A program made the position numbers and the translations under genes. Source: an uncultured Roseburia sp. (GTDB lineage Bacteria > Bacillota > Clostridia > Lachnospirales > Lachnospiraceae). Taken from it: DNA of 64,000 nt. The notes under the pieces are model-generated. The model was given only the letters and a program-made list of their open reading frames with translations. It had not been told where the DNA came from and searched no databases. Positions 8,301-17,392 of the stretch are shown piece by piece. The stretch spans positions 117,601 to 181,600 of the forward strand of contig CALWHT010000011.1 in assembly GCA_944380515.1 (NCBI GenBank). The letters are read 5' to 3'. Within the stretch, counting starts at the first letter, position 1, and every line of letters starts with the position of its first letter.

Positions 8301-10139
8301 ATGCAGATTACGGATAAGCTGGGACAATATAACCAGAACGTGAAAAACGGAACAGAGGAGCTTATGAGCGCGCAGGGAGCCCAGAAGCTGGTGTCAACGA
8401 CGCAGGAGCTGGAGGTGGGTAACATTTTTGAGGGAACCGTAAACAGTGTGAGAAACGGTAAGGTGGTACTGGCGCTCGGAAACGGACAGCTTATTTCGGC
8501 ACGGCTGGACGGAAAGGTTTCGGTGACGCAGGGGGAATCCATGTTTTTTCAGGTGCGCTCCAACGATGGAACTACGGTTGCAATTCGTCCCTACGTGCAG
8601 GCTGGGCATATCAACAATCCGATTCTTTTAAATGCGCTGACTGCGGCGGGAGTTCCGGTCACCGAGCGGAGTCTTGCAATGGTGGACGAGATGATGAAAG
8701 CGCAGATGTCTATAGACCGGCAGAGCATCCTCGACATGACAAAGATTTTAAACGGCAATCCGGATGTGAAGGTATCGACGCTTGTTCAGATGACAAAGTC
8801 GGGACTTCCGGTGACGAAAGCGCTTGCCGCGCAGTTTGAAAATTATCTGGCGGACCACAGGGCGCTTACGGGAGAAATCGGGGAGGCCGCCGGACGGCTT
8901 AGCGCGTTGCTCGGAGATAAGAGCCTGCCTGCTGAGTCGGCGTTTCGTCTGTATGCCCAGATTGTGGATATTTTAGGCGGAAAGGCGGATATTACCGCAA
9001 ATCTTTTGGAAGGCGCCGCAGTACAGGAGCTGTCCGCTGCTGCGGGCAGCGGCAATGCGCAGGGAATGCAGGAGACGACCGGCAGCGTGAACGCACAGAG
9101 TCTGCCGAATGCCGCGGCCGGGGAAGAAATGCAGGGTCCCGCTGTGACGGAGGAGGCTTTGTGGCAGGCGGCAAAAAACGGGAGCCTGAGCAAAGCCGTA
9201 AGCGGCGGAATACTTTTGGAGCAGCTTTTCAACGGTGAAGAGCTGTCAGGCTTAAAAAAGCTGCTGCAGAATATACCGACGCTTACCGGAAACACGGCGG
9301 TTTTTGAGCCGACAGGCGGAGAGGAAATTTTTGTAGATACGATGTCCGCAGAGGAAGCAGGGCAGGGAGCGAGCCTTGATGCTGCGGCGAAAATGCCCGC
9401 TGCCGAAGCCGCCTTAAGACAGAATATGACGGTGACAGAGTTTCTTAACGCGCTTCGCGGCGCATTGCAGGAAAACAGCCAATATGGCTTTGCGGGAGTG
9501 CAGCGGCTGTTTGGGAGTAAAGAATTTGCACAGATTTTAAAGCAGGCAATCCTGGAGCAGTGGACGCTTAGGCCGGAGGAATTAAAGGAGTCCGGCAGGG
9601 TGAGCGAGCTTTATCAAAAGCTTGGATCCCAGTTAAGCCAGATGGAGAGCGCCGTCAGGGCTGCCGGGGTGACACAGGGCGGCTTTCTTGACGCGGCTGC
9701 GAATATGCAGGCAAACGTTGAATTTATGAATCAGCTCAATCAGGTCTATACCTATGTTCAGCTTCCGCTACGGATGGCGGGGCAGAGCGCTTCCGGGGAA
9801 CTGTATGTCTATACAAATAAAAAGAATCTGCGGGATCCGGAAGCGGAGCTGACCGCATTTCTTCATCTGGATTTGAATCACCTCGGCTCTACGGACGTTT
9901 CGGTGCGTATGAGGCAGAAAAATGTCAAGGCAAATTTTTATATTTCGGATGATGCTGCCTACGGGCTGGTGAAAAAGCATCTTCCGGTACTGGAAAAGCG
10001 TTTGAAGCAAAAGGGCTATCTGTGTGCGGTCACCGTGACGAACGAAGGGAAAAAGGTCGGATTTGTCGAGGATTTTCTGCAGAGAGACATGCCGCAGACC
10101 GGGACGCTGCACCGTTATTCGTTTGATGTGAGGGCTTAA
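8301..10139 (+). CDS. FliK-like protein (YlqG type, flagellar hook-length control domain)
   Basis: 612 residues. The N-terminal part (EVGNIFEGTVNSVRNGKVVLAL) resembles the small barrel of FliK/YlqG proteins. The middle (about 240-300) is Ala/Gln/Gly-rich and probably disordered. The C-terminal 130 residues match the FliK C-terminal domain, with LNHLGSTDVSVRMRQKNVKANFYI. In flagellar systems that domain talks to FlhB; here the next gene encodes an FlhB C-terminal-like protein, but no flagellar genes are near. The same orphan pair follows rnhB in Bacillus (ylqG-ylqH). ATG at 8301 is chosen over 8295 because GAGGA is six bases ahead of it. Function unproven. Confidence 0.75.
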   Translation: MQITDKLGQYNQNVKNGTEELMSAQGAQKLVSTTQELEVGNIFEGTVNSVRNGKVVLALGNGQLISARLDGKVSVTQGESMFFQVRSNDGTTVAIRPYVQAGHINNPILLNALTAAGVPVTERSLAMVDEMMKAQMSIDRQSILDMTKILNGNPDVKVSTLVQMTKSGLPVTKALAAQFENYLADHRALTGEIGEAAGRLSALLGDKSLPAESAFRLYAQIVDILGGKADITANLLEGAAVQELSAAAGSGNAQGMQETTGSVNAQSLPNAAAGEEMQGPAVTEEALWQAAKNGSLSKAVSGGILLEQLFNGEELSGLKKLLQNIPTLTGNTAVFEPTGGEEIFVDTMSAEEAGQGASLDAAAKMPAAEAALRQNMTVTEFLNALRGALQENSQYGFAGVQRLFGSKEFAQILKQAILEQWTLRPEELKESGRVSELYQKLGSQLSQMESAVRAAGVTQGGFLDAAANMQANVEFMNQLNQVYTYVQLPLRMAGQSASGELYVYTNKKNLRDPEAELTAFLHLDLNHLGSTDVSVRMRQKNVKANFYISDDAAYGLVKKHLPVLEKRLKQKGYLCAVTVTNEGKKVGFVEDFLQRDMPQTGTLHRYSFDVRA

Positions 10140-10165
10140 CGCGTAAATTCGGGGAGGAACGGACG

Positions 10166-10480
10166 ATGTGGTTTGACGCGGGAAAACAGAAAAAAGAAGA
10201 AAAAGAAAAAACGGCCGTTGCGCTTGCCTATGAGCCGGGCGATGCCGCGCCGAAAATCCTCGCTACAGGAAAAGGCGAGCTGGCGGAGCGCATCATTGAA
10301 AAGGCAAAGGAAAACGATGTGCCGCTCTATGCGGACCATAAGCTTGCGGAAACACTTTCGAAGCTTCGGATTGGAGATACCATACCGCCGGAGCTGTATG
10401 AGGTTGTTGCGGAAATCCTGGTATTTGTAGACGATATGGACAGGATGAAGGCAAAGCTTGACAAGGCAGGGCTGCTTTGA
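10166..10480 (+). CDS. FlhB C-terminal domain-like protein (YlqH type)
   Basis: 104 residues resembling only the cytoplasmic C-terminal part of the flagellar export switch FlhB: TAVALAYEPGDAAPKILATGKGELAERI and VGDTIPPELYE-like IGDTIPPELYEVVAEILVFVDD. The autocleavage motif NPTH of true FlhB is absent; a Lys/Glu stretch (KKEEKEKT) occupies that place. No membrane segment. Partner of the FliK-like protein upstream. Probably not an export switch; role unknown. Confidence 0.8.
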   Translation: MWFDAGKQKKEEKEKTAVALAYEPGDAAPKILATGKGELAERIIEKAKENDVPLYADHKLAETLSKLRIGDTIPPELYEVVAEILVFVDDMDRMKAKLDKAGLL

Positions 10481-10492
10481 CGGAGGATTTCT

Positions 10493-10846
10493 ATGAATAA
10501 GAGGAAGGTCGGCGCGGCCTATGAAAAGAAGGCGGGGGAATATCTTGCCTCCTGCGGCTATGAGATTTTGGAATACAATTACCGCTGCCGCATCGGAGAA
10601 ATAGATATCATCGCCAGAGACGGGGAGTACCTTGTATTTGTGGAGGTAAAATACCGGAGAGATGAGGGCAGCGGAAATCCGCTGGAGGCGGTGACACCGG
10701 CAAAGCAGAGGGTGATTTGCAGGGTAGCGTCCTATTATCTTTATACCCACGGGTACGGTGAGGATATGCCCTGCCGTTTTGATGTCGCCGCCGTTTTGGG
10801 AAAACAGGTGAACCTGGTAAGAAATGCGTTTGAATATCAGGGCTGA
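10493..10846 (+). CDS. yraN: YraN family (UPF0102) endonuclease-like protein
   Basis: 117 residues with the UPF0102 signature GEIDIIARDGEYLVFVEVKYR, a restriction-endonuclease-like fold whose acidic residues and lysine are all present. Biochemical role is unsettled; the fold suggests a Holliday junction or structure-specific nuclease. GGAGG precedes the ATG. Its stop overlaps the next ATG by one base (TGATG), suggesting coupling. Confidence 0.93.
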   Translation: MNKRKVGAAYEKKAGEYLASCGYEILEYNYRCRIGEIDIIARDGEYLVFVEVKYRRDEGSGNPLEAVTPAKQRVICRVASYYLYTHGYGEDMPCRFDVAAVLGKQVNLVRNAFEYQG

Positions 10847-11775
10847 TGCTTTTTGACGGCAGGCGTTTTGCCGCGTCAGGGAGGGCATGGAAAGGAATAG
10901 ATACAGTGAACAGAAAAATACGAAAAGGCGGCGAAACGCTGCGGGAAGATTGGTACGCTGCGGCGGAGGGGGAAGAAATGCTCCTTTTGCGTTTTCCGCT
11001 GTTAGAGCAGACCGGGCTTGTGGAGCACTGCTTTACGGGCAGGACGGGAGGCATCAGCGAGGGGATATTTTCTTCCTTAAATTTAAGCTTTTCCCGTGGA
11101 GATGAAAGGGAGGCCGTTGCGGAAAACTTCAGGCGTCTGGCGAAAGCGCTGCGGACGGATGTGTCAAAATTTGTATTTACGCACCAGACGCATACCACGA
11201 ATGTGCGCGCCGTGACGGAAGCGGACGCCGGCAAGGGGCTGACAAAAGAACTGGATTACCATGATGTTGACGGCCTGATTACGGATGTGCCGGGGCTGGT
11301 GCTGTCGACCTTTTATGCGGACTGTGTGCCGCTTTATTTTGTGGATCCGGTACACCGCGCCATCGGTCTTAGCCATTCCGGCTGGAAGGGTACTGTGGGA
11401 AGAATGGGTGCGGTGACGGCGGAGGCCATGCAAAGGGAGTACGGTACTGCTCCCGAGGATCTGTACTGCGCCATAGGTCCCTCTATCTGCATGGATTGCT
11501 ATGAGGTGAGCGAGGATGTCGCGGATGCGTTTCGGCAGGAGTTTGCCGGAAAAGAAAAGGATATTCTTTTCGATAAAGGAAACGGTAAGTACCAGCTTGA
11601 TTTGTGGAAGGCAAACGAGATTGTGCTGACAGAGGCGGGGGTACGGCCCGAGCGCCTTGCGGTGACGGATATTTGTACCTGCTGCAATCCCGATTTGCTT
11701 TTTTCTCATCGGGCAAGCAGGGGCAGACGCGGAAACGTAGGAGCGTTTCTTTATCTGCGGGAAGACGGGAATTAA
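10846..11775 (+). CDS. pgeF: Purine nucleoside phosphorylase PgeF (YlmD/YfiH, LACC1 family)
   Basis: Multi-copper-oxidase-like family now assigned as a cytosolic purine nucleoside phosphorylase/adenosine deaminase linked to peptidoglycan editing. Metal-binding and core motifs are visible: THQTHTTNV, FYADCVPLYF and GLSHSGWKGT, then CAIGPSICMDCYEV and CTCCNPDLLFSHR. From the ATG overlapping yraN the protein is 309 residues. A GTG at 10906 with AAAGGA ahead gives 289, closer to the usual 270-280, and is a real alternative. Confidence 0.92.
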   Translation: MLFDGRRFAASGRAWKGIDTVNRKIRKGGETLREDWYAAAEGEEMLLLRFPLLEQTGLVEHCFTGRTGGISEGIFSSLNLSFSRGDEREAVAENFRRLAKALRTDVSKFVFTHQTHTTNVRAVTEADAGKGLTKELDYHDVDGLITDVPGLVLSTFYADCVPLYFVDPVHRAIGLSHSGWKGTVGRMGAVTAEAMQREYGTAPEDLYCAIGPSICMDCYEVSEDVADAFRQEFAGKEKDILFDKGNGKYQLDLWKANEIVLTEAGVRPERLAVTDICTCCNPDLLFSHRASRGRRGNVGAFLYLREDGN

Positions 11776-11858
11776 GAAATTGACAGAAACAGAGACAGAA
11801 CAGATGGGCACTGCTCGTTGCTTAATAAAATCTTCATAATATCATAGGATTATCTTTA

Positions 11859-11914
11859 TTGTGCGGGACAAAGCCTCCATGCTATAGTTACCGTATGAGA
11901 GAAAATAGTACGGT
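11859..11914 (+). promoter_or_regulatory. Promoter and candidate operator of the GntR-ABC cassette
   Basis: TTGTGC (11859-11864) and TATAGT (11883-11888), 18 bases apart. Just after the expected start lies ACCGTA (11890-11895) and its inverted copy TACGGT (11909-11914), plus a direct repeat of AGTACGG. This fits autorepression by the GntR protein encoded next. Confidence 0.5.
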
Positions 11915-11938
11915 TAGTACGGACGGGAGGTTATCTGT

Positions 11939-12313
11939 TTGATACAGTTAAATTATCGTGATTCCAAACCGATTTATGAACAAATCAAAGACGGACTCAG
12001 AAAACTGGTAATATCAAATTCTCTTTCTGCGCATGAAAGACTGCCATCGGTCCGGGAGCTTGCGGCGAAGCTGGCAATCAACCCGAATACGATTCAGAAG
12101 GCGTACCGCGAATTAGAGAGCGAGGGCTATATTTATACGGTCGTGGGGAAAGGCACGTTTGTTGCAGAACGGGAAGAGGTCTTTGACACAAGGCAGCAGG
12201 AGTTGTTGACGGAATTTGATGAGATTGTGGAGGAACTCTTCTTTTTGTCTGTAAGGGAAAAGGAGCTGATTACGCGCATGAATCATTTGGCGGAAGGGAG
12301 GACCAAAAAGTGA
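11939..12313 (+). CDS. GntR family regulator, YtrA type
   Basis: 124 residues: a winged-helix DNA-binding domain (IYEQIKDGLRKLVISNSL, LPSVRELAAKLAINPNTIQKAYRELESEGY) followed by a short dimerisation helix pair, as in the YtrA subfamily that controls adjacent ABC transporters. The start codon is TTG at 11939 with GGGAGGT eight bases upstream; family members start MIQLNYRDS in the same way. The stop overlaps the GTG of the ABC ATPase (GTGA). The likely effector is unknown. Confidence 0.9.
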   Translation: MIQLNYRDSKPIYEQIKDGLRKLVISNSLSAHERLPSVRELAAKLAINPNTIQKAYRELESEGYIYTVVGKGTFVAEREEVFDTRQQELLTEFDEIVEELFFLSVREKELITRMNHLAEGRTKK

Positions 12314-13209
12314 TACAGGTAAGCCATTTGGAAAAATCTTTCGAGGGATTTGCGGCTTTAAAAGGCGTGGATATGCATGTCGGCAAGGGTGATATTTACG
12401 GTCTTGTGGGGCCGAACGGAGCCGGAAAATCGACGCTGATCCGTCATATTACGGGAGTTTACCGGCCGGATGCCGGGGAGGTCTTAATCGACGGGCAGCC
12501 GGTCTATGAAAATAAATCGGTGAAGGCAAAGTTTGCCTATATTCCGGATGAATTGTTTTATTTTATGCAGGCGGATACAATGGAAATGAAGCGTTTTTAT
12601 GAGGGAATTTATCCTCAGTTTGACGCAAAGCTTTTTTACCGCATGCAGGAATTTTTCCCGAATATTGATGTAAAAAGGAATATCAGACGGCTTTCAAAGG
12701 GGATGCAGAAGCAGGTGGCGTTCTGGCTGGCAATCTGCTGCAAGCCGGAGCTGATGATTTTGGACGAGCCTGTGGACGGACTGGATCCTGTCATGCGGCG
12801 GCAGATTTGGAATATCATTATGTCCGAGGTGGCGGAACATCAAATGACGGTTTTGGTGTCCTCTCATAATCTCAGGGAGCTTGAGGACGTCTGCGACCAT
12901 GTGGGAATTATGCACGAGGGGAAAATTATGATTGAGCGGTCGCTGAGCGATCTGCAGGGCAGCGTCACCAAGATTCAGGTTGCCTGCCAGAGCGGAATGC
13001 CAAAGCTTCCGGCGGATTTTGAGGTGCTTCACATGTCGAATATCGGACGCGTCTATACGCTGATTGTAAAGGGAAATCCCAGGGAGGCGGAGTGCGCGCT
13101 GGCGGCGGCGGACCCGACGATTGTGGACGTGCTGCCCCTAACGCTGGAAGAAATATTTATTTATGAAATGGGAGGTGCTGATTATGAAGTCAAAGACATC
13201 CTGTTTTAA
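12310..13209 (+). CDS. ABC transporter ATP-binding protein (YtrB/CcmA type)
   Basis: 299-residue ATPase with Walker A GLVGPNGAGKSTLI, signature LSKGMQKQV (variant of LSGGQ), Walker B LMILDEPVDGLD and switch histidine SSHNLRELED. The last 90 residues are the regulatory extension common to exporters with GntR neighbours. GTG start with GGGAGG ahead. It shares 26 bases with the permease gene. Likely exports a toxic compound or peptide; the substrate cannot be told. Confidence 0.92.
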   Translation: MIQVSHLEKSFEGFAALKGVDMHVGKGDIYGLVGPNGAGKSTLIRHITGVYRPDAGEVLIDGQPVYENKSVKAKFAYIPDELFYFMQADTMEMKRFYEGIYPQFDAKLFYRMQEFFPNIDVKRNIRRLSKGMQKQVAFWLAICCKPELMILDEPVDGLDPVMRRQIWNIIMSEVAEHQMTVLVSSHNLRELEDVCDHVGIMHEGKIMIERSLSDLQGSVTKIQVACQSGMPKLPADFEVLHMSNIGRVYTLIVKGNPREAECALAAADPTIVDVLPLTLEEIFIYEMGGADYEVKDILF

Positions 13210-15097
13210 CGCGACGATTTTTAAGAAAAATATCACGCACTACTGGCCTATCTGGCTGGTGTATCTTGGATATTTGATGGCAGTGCTTCCGATTAATATC
13301 TGGCTTCGCACAACGACGAAAACTTATTATGAAAGCATGACGGCCGCGGCCAGGCAGTATTCCATTATCGGCGGAGTGCTTTCCTCGGCGATTTCTCCGG
13401 AACCGGTATTCGTGTTTTCAGCTGCCGCGGCGCTGGCGGTATTTTGTTATCTGTATACGGCAAAAAATGCAAACATGATTCATTCGCTCCCGGTCAATCG
13501 GCTGGAGCTGTATGTGACCAATTATCTGTCCGGGTTTCTGTTTTTGTTTGTGCCGGAGGTCATTGCGTTTGTATCGGCGGTGCTGGTCTGCCTGGCAAAC
13601 CAGATTGTGTGTATTCAGTATTTGTTTCTGTGGTTTTTATGCATTGCGGGAATTACATTTCTGGCATATTCGCTTGCCGTGTTTGCCGCGATGTTTACAG
13701 GGCAGATTGTTGCCATGCCGTTTTATTATCTGATTATGAATTATCTGTATGTCGGCTGCCTGTATTTGATCAACCAGGTGGTCAGCCTGCTCTGCTATGG
13801 GATTTCTTCCACATGGAATCCCGGGGTATCGGGTATACTTTCACCGTTGTACTGGCTTTCGGAGAATATGCGTGTGGAAAGTCTGTATGATGATAAAACA
13901 GGGCAGATAACGGGAGTGGCCGTGAGCGGAGGAAATTATGTGGCAATCTATGCGGCTGCTGCCATTGTACTTACGGTTTTGGCTTACCGCTTATATAAGA
14001 GCCGCAGAATTGAGACGGCGGGAGACGTTGTCAGCATCGGAGTGTTAAAGCCGATACTCCGGTGGGGGCTTGGCCTGTATGGAGGTATGGTGTTTGCCGC
14101 GGGCGTGACGGCTTTGCTGCAGCAGTACCGGCAGGTTAATGAATATCTGGGGTTTCTGCTGTGCGCCGTGGTTTTCGGATTTCTCTGCTTTTTTGCCGCA
14201 GAGATGGTGCTGCAGAAAAATTTCCGGGTATTCCGTAAAAAAAGAGTGCTTGAGTGGGCGGTGTTTACGGCGGCCATGGCGGTTATGGTTACACTGTTTC
14301 GGGTGGATGCTTTCGGAATTGAAAAGCGCGTGCCCGCGGCGGAGGATATCAGGCGTGCGTTTTTGAATATGGATTATCCCATGGAAATAGAGGATGAGGA
14401 TGTCCCGGCAATTTTGGCGCTGCAGCAGCAGTGCATTGAAGATAAGCAGCAGAATCTTGAAGCGTTCCGGGAGGGGAAGGACTATTATTACACGACCTTC
14501 CGTTATTATATGAAGGACGGCTCTGTGTTTGAGCGCCGTTATCCGGTCGCGGTTAAAGAGACGCAGCTTGCGGACGAAACGTCTGTAGCTTCCAGAATAC
14601 TGTCTATGGAAAGAGAGCCGGAGCGGCTTCTCACTCAGCTGTTTGGAAGGGGCTATGAGGGAAATGATTATTATTCCGGGTATATAGATTTGTATGACGA
14701 ACGCGGCAATTCCGATACTTATGTATTTAACGAGGAAGAAATGGAAATTGTCCTGGGGGCGATTGAGGCGGACGTCTGGGAGGGCAATTTTGACAGCTAT
14801 CAGCTGCTCAGCATTTATGGAGAAAATGAGCCGGCCTATATGAACGGAATTTCTTTCTCTTATTATAACAGAGACGGTTTTTACGATAATTGGGATTATT
14901 ATTATAATTATGACAGTTATCAGGGCAGCGGCGAACAGGCGGTTGCTATGTCAGGCGCCGGAACCTGCTATATTTCCTTCGGTCCCGCGTGTGAAAACAC
15001 CATTGCGGCGCTTCGGCAAATCGGGGCTGTGAACGATGAGTGGAAGTTGTATACCTACAGCGAATACGAAAAAACACAGCAGGCTGTCGAACAGTAA
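13184..15097 (+). CDS. ABC transporter permease, large membrane protein with C-terminal extracytoplasmic domain
   Basis: 637 residues. About seven to nine hydrophobic segments lie in the first 400 residues (for example PIWLVYLGYLMAVLPINIWL, LFLFVPEVIAFVSAVLVCLA, FLLCAVVFGFLCFFAAEMVL). The last 230 residues are hydrophilic, rich in Tyr, Asp and Glu (YNRDGFYDNWDYYYNYDSY), likely outside the membrane or a regulatory tail. ATG at 13184 follows GGGAGGTG; the gene overlaps the ATPase. I do not recognise a named family beyond ABC-2-like permeases of GntR cassettes. Confidence 0.85.
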   Translation: MKSKTSCFNATIFKKNITHYWPIWLVYLGYLMAVLPINIWLRTTTKTYYESMTAAARQYSIIGGVLSSAISPEPVFVFSAAAALAVFCYLYTAKNANMIHSLPVNRLELYVTNYLSGFLFLFVPEVIAFVSAVLVCLANQIVCIQYLFLWFLCIAGITFLAYSLAVFAAMFTGQIVAMPFYYLIMNYLYVGCLYLINQVVSLLCYGISSTWNPGVSGILSPLYWLSENMRVESLYDDKTGQITGVAVSGGNYVAIYAAAAIVLTVLAYRLYKSRRIETAGDVVSIGVLKPILRWGLGLYGGMVFAAGVTALLQQYRQVNEYLGFLLCAVVFGFLCFFAAEMVLQKNFRVFRKKRVLEWAVFTAAMAVMVTLFRVDAFGIEKRVPAAEDIRRAFLNMDYPMEIEDEDVPAILALQQQCIEDKQQNLEAFREGKDYYYTTFRYYMKDGSVFERRYPVAVKETQLADETSVASRILSMEREPERLLTQLFGRGYEGNDYYSGYIDLYDERGNSDTYVFNEEEMEIVLGAIEADVWEGNFDSYQLLSIYGENEPAYMNGISFSYYNRDGFYDNWDYYYNYDSYQGSGEQAVAMSGAGTCYISFGPACENTIAALRQIGAVNDEWKLYTYSEYEKTQQAVEQ

Positions 15098-15214
15098 AAG
15101 CTCCGGCCGTCCGGCACGCTTGATTTTGCCTCCAAAGAGACGTATAATATCAAAAAAGCAGCATGGTCTTTTGAAACTGTAAGATAAAATACCGAAGCTC
15201 AATCAGAAAACTGC

Positions 15215-15243
15215 TTTACAATCGACGGAGTATATTGTAAAAT
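15215..15243 (+). promoter_or_regulatory. Promoter of der-plsY
   Basis: TTTACA (15215-15220) and TAAAAT (15238-15243) with a 17-base spacer, 36 bases before der. Confidence 0.6.
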
Positions 15244-15278
15244 CAAGCGGTCAGTTGGAAGAAGGAGAAAAACAGCTT

Positions 15279-16607
15279 ATGAGTAAACCTGTAGTAGCGA
15301 TCGTGGGCCGTCCGAACGTTGGAAAATCAACCTTGTTCAACGCGCTTGCGGGCGAACGGATTTCCATCGTAAAGGATACGCCGGGCGTGACCAGGGACAG
15401 AATTTATGCCGAGGTCACCTGGCTTGACCACAATTTTACCATGATAGATACCGGAGGCATCGAGCCGGACAGCAAAGATGTTATTTTATCACAGATGCGG
15501 GAGCAGGCGGAGATTGCGATCGCAACGGCGGACGTTATTATATTTCTCACCGATGTAAGGCAGGGATTGCAGGATTCCGACGCAAAGGTGGCGGACATGC
15601 TCCGTCGGTCCGCAAAGCCCGTGGTGCTTGCAGTGAATAAGGTGGACAGCTTTGAAAAGTTCATGCCGGATGTCTATGAATTTTATAATCTCGGTATCGG
15701 CGACCCGGTGCCGATTTCGGCGTCCTCCAGACTTGGGCTCGGAGACATGCTTGACGAGGTCGTGCGGCATTTTCCCGCTTATAACAAGGAGGAAGCGGAG
15801 GATGACCGCCCGAAGGTGGCAATCATCGGAAAACCGAATGTCGGCAAGTCATCTCTGATTAATAAGCTTGCGCAGGAGGAGCGCGTGATCGTGTCCGACA
15901 TTGCGGGAACGACCCGGGATGCCATTGACACAGACATTAAGTATAACGGGAAAGAATATGTATTTATTGATACGGCGGGGCTTCGCCGGAAAAATAAAAT
16001 AAAAGAAGAGATTGAGCGTTACAGCATTATCCGTGCGGTGACAGCGGTGGAGCGCGCGGACGTCTGCGTTATCGTGATTGACGCCACGGAGGGCGTGACG
16101 GAGCAGGATGCCAAGATTGCCGGAATCGCCCATGAGCGGGGCAAAGGAATCATTATCGCGGTCAACAAGTGGGATGCCGTGGAGAAGGATGATAAGACGA
16201 TTTATCGGCACACAGAGAAAATACGGCAGATTTTGAGCTTTATGCCCTATGCCGAAATTTTATTTATCTCGGCGAAATCGGGGCAGAGGTTAAATAAGCT
16301 TTTTGAGCTGATTGATGTTGTCATTGAAAATAACAGTCTGCGGGTAGCCACCGGAGTTCTCAACGAAATCGTGACGGAAGCGGTAGCCATGCAGCAGCCG
16401 CCGTCAGATAAGGGTAAGCGCCTGAAAATCTATTATACCACACAGGTGGCGGTAAAACCGCCGACCTTTGTCATCTTTGTCAATGACAGGGAATTGATGC
16501 ATTTTTCCTACACGCGTTATCTGGAAAACCGAATCAGGGACACCTTTGGTTTCCGGGGAACCGCCTTAAAGTTTATTATTCGGGAAAGAAAGGAAGAACA
16601 GTCATGA
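15279..16607 (+). CDS. der: GTPase Der (EngA)
   Basis: Essential double-GTPase of 50S assembly, 442 residues. G domain 1 has [15 protein letters not shown] and NKVD; G domain 2 has [19 protein letters not shown] and NKWD; the C-terminal KH-like domain ends in [15 protein letters not shown] at 15279 has AAGGAG ten bases upstream. The stop overlaps plsY by four bases (ATGA). Confidence 0.98.
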   Translation: MSKPVVAIVGRPNVGKSTLFNALAGERISIVKDTPGVTRDRIYAEVTWLDHNFTMIDTGGIEPDSKDVILSQMREQAEIAIATADVIIFLTDVRQGLQDSDAKVADMLRRSAKPVVLAVNKVDSFEKFMPDVYEFYNLGIGDPVPISASSRLGLGDMLDEVVRHFPAYNKEEAEDDRPKVAIIGKPNVGKSSLINKLAQEERVIVSDIAGTTRDAIDTDIKYNGKEYVFIDTAGLRRKNKIKEEIERYSIIRAVTAVERADVCVIVIDATEGVTEQDAKIAGIAHERGKGIIIAVNKWDAVEKDDKTIYRHTEKIRQILSFMPYAEILFISAKSGQRLNKLFELIDVVIENNSLRVATGVLNEIVTEAVAMQQPPSDKGKRLKIYYTTQVAVKPPTFVIFVNDRELMHFSYTRYLENRIRDTFGFRGTALKFIIRERKEEQS

Positions 16608-17245
16608 TAGGCGCAAGGATTGCAGCGTTGTTGATAGGGTATTGTCTGGGACTGTTTCAGACAGGTTATATATACGGGAAATGGCACGGCATTGACATCA
16701 GGAGCAAGGGAAGCGGCAATGCCGGCACGACAAATACCCTGAGGGTACTCGGGTGGAAAGCAGGATTGATTACGTTTGTCGGCGATTTGCTTAAGGCAAT
16801 TCTGGCAGTATGTATTGCACGTTTCCTGTTTGTGGGGAAATATCCGGAAATCATTCAGGTGCTGGAGCTTTATGCGGGCTTTGGAGCGGTGCTTGGCCAT
16901 AATTTTCCTTTTTATCTGAAATTTCAGGGCGGTAAGGGCATTGCCTGTACGGCGGGTGTCATCCTTGCGGTCTGTCCGCAGGCGGCGCCAATCTGTCTGG
17001 TGCTTTTTGTGGTTCCGGTTGCAGTTACGAGGTATGTTTCCCTCGGCTCGATTCTCGTGGTGACGGGGTATCTCATTCAGGCGGTGATATTCGGACAGCT
17101 GGGCTATCTTGGGATCCAGGCGGAATATCTGCCGGAATTTTACATTGTGAGCGCTTGCTTTACGGGGATGGCGCTGTGGCGTCACCGGGCCAACATGAAG
17201 CGTCTTTTGACAGGAACCGAAAATAAACTCGGCGCGAAAAAATGA
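16604..17245 (+). CDS. plsY: Acyl-phosphate glycerol-3-phosphate acyltransferase PlsY
   Basis: Membrane enzyme that transfers the acyl group from acyl-phosphate to glycerol-3-phosphate, the first step of phospholipid synthesis. 213 residues with five or so membrane segments. Conserved motifs: [34 protein letters not shown] and a third glycine-containing loop. Overlap with der suggests coupling. gpsA, which makes its substrate glycerol-3-phosphate, follows after the dispersed repeat. Confidence 0.96.
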   Translation: MIGARIAALLIGYCLGLFQTGYIYGKWHGIDIRSKGSGNAGTTNTLRVLGWKAGLITFVGDLLKAILAVCIARFLFVGKYPEIIQVLELYAGFGAVLGHNFPFYLKFQGGKGIACTAGVILAVCPQAAPICLVLFVVPVAVTRYVSLGSILVVTGYLIQAVIFGQLGYLGIQAEYLPEFYIVSACFTGMALWRHRANMKRLLTGTENKLGAKK

Positions 17246-17392
17246 ATGGAGAGTAGTGTGAAAAATAAGCTCGATAGCTTATTTTTCACACGGCTATTTG
17301 TGCCGGAGCGTCACAAATAAGCCCTGATGGCAGACGCAAATTTGAGATTTGCGTCGCCCCGTCGCGTAAAACGCTCCGGAATGGAGAGTAAT
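17244..17392 (+). repeat. Dispersed structured repeat, copy B (upstream of gpsA)
   Basis: Second copy of the element at 6474-6639, nearly identical. The 16-bp stem is 17256-17271 with 17276-17291; the outer stem is 17303-17311 with 17371-17379; the inner hairpin is 17333-17341 with 17347-17355. The 18 bases around the GCAAAC hairpin of copy A are missing. It again begins with GAATGGAGA and ends with GGAATGGAGA as the ribosome binding site of the next gene. Confidence 0.85.
17258..17320 (+). CDS. Tiny ORF inside repeat copy B (20 codons)
   Basis: GTG start, peptide MKNKLDSLFFTRLFVPERHK, the same frame as in copy A. AATGGAGAG lies just upstream. Whether it is translated is unknown. Confidence 0.3.
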   Translation: MKNKLDSLFFTRLFVPERHK

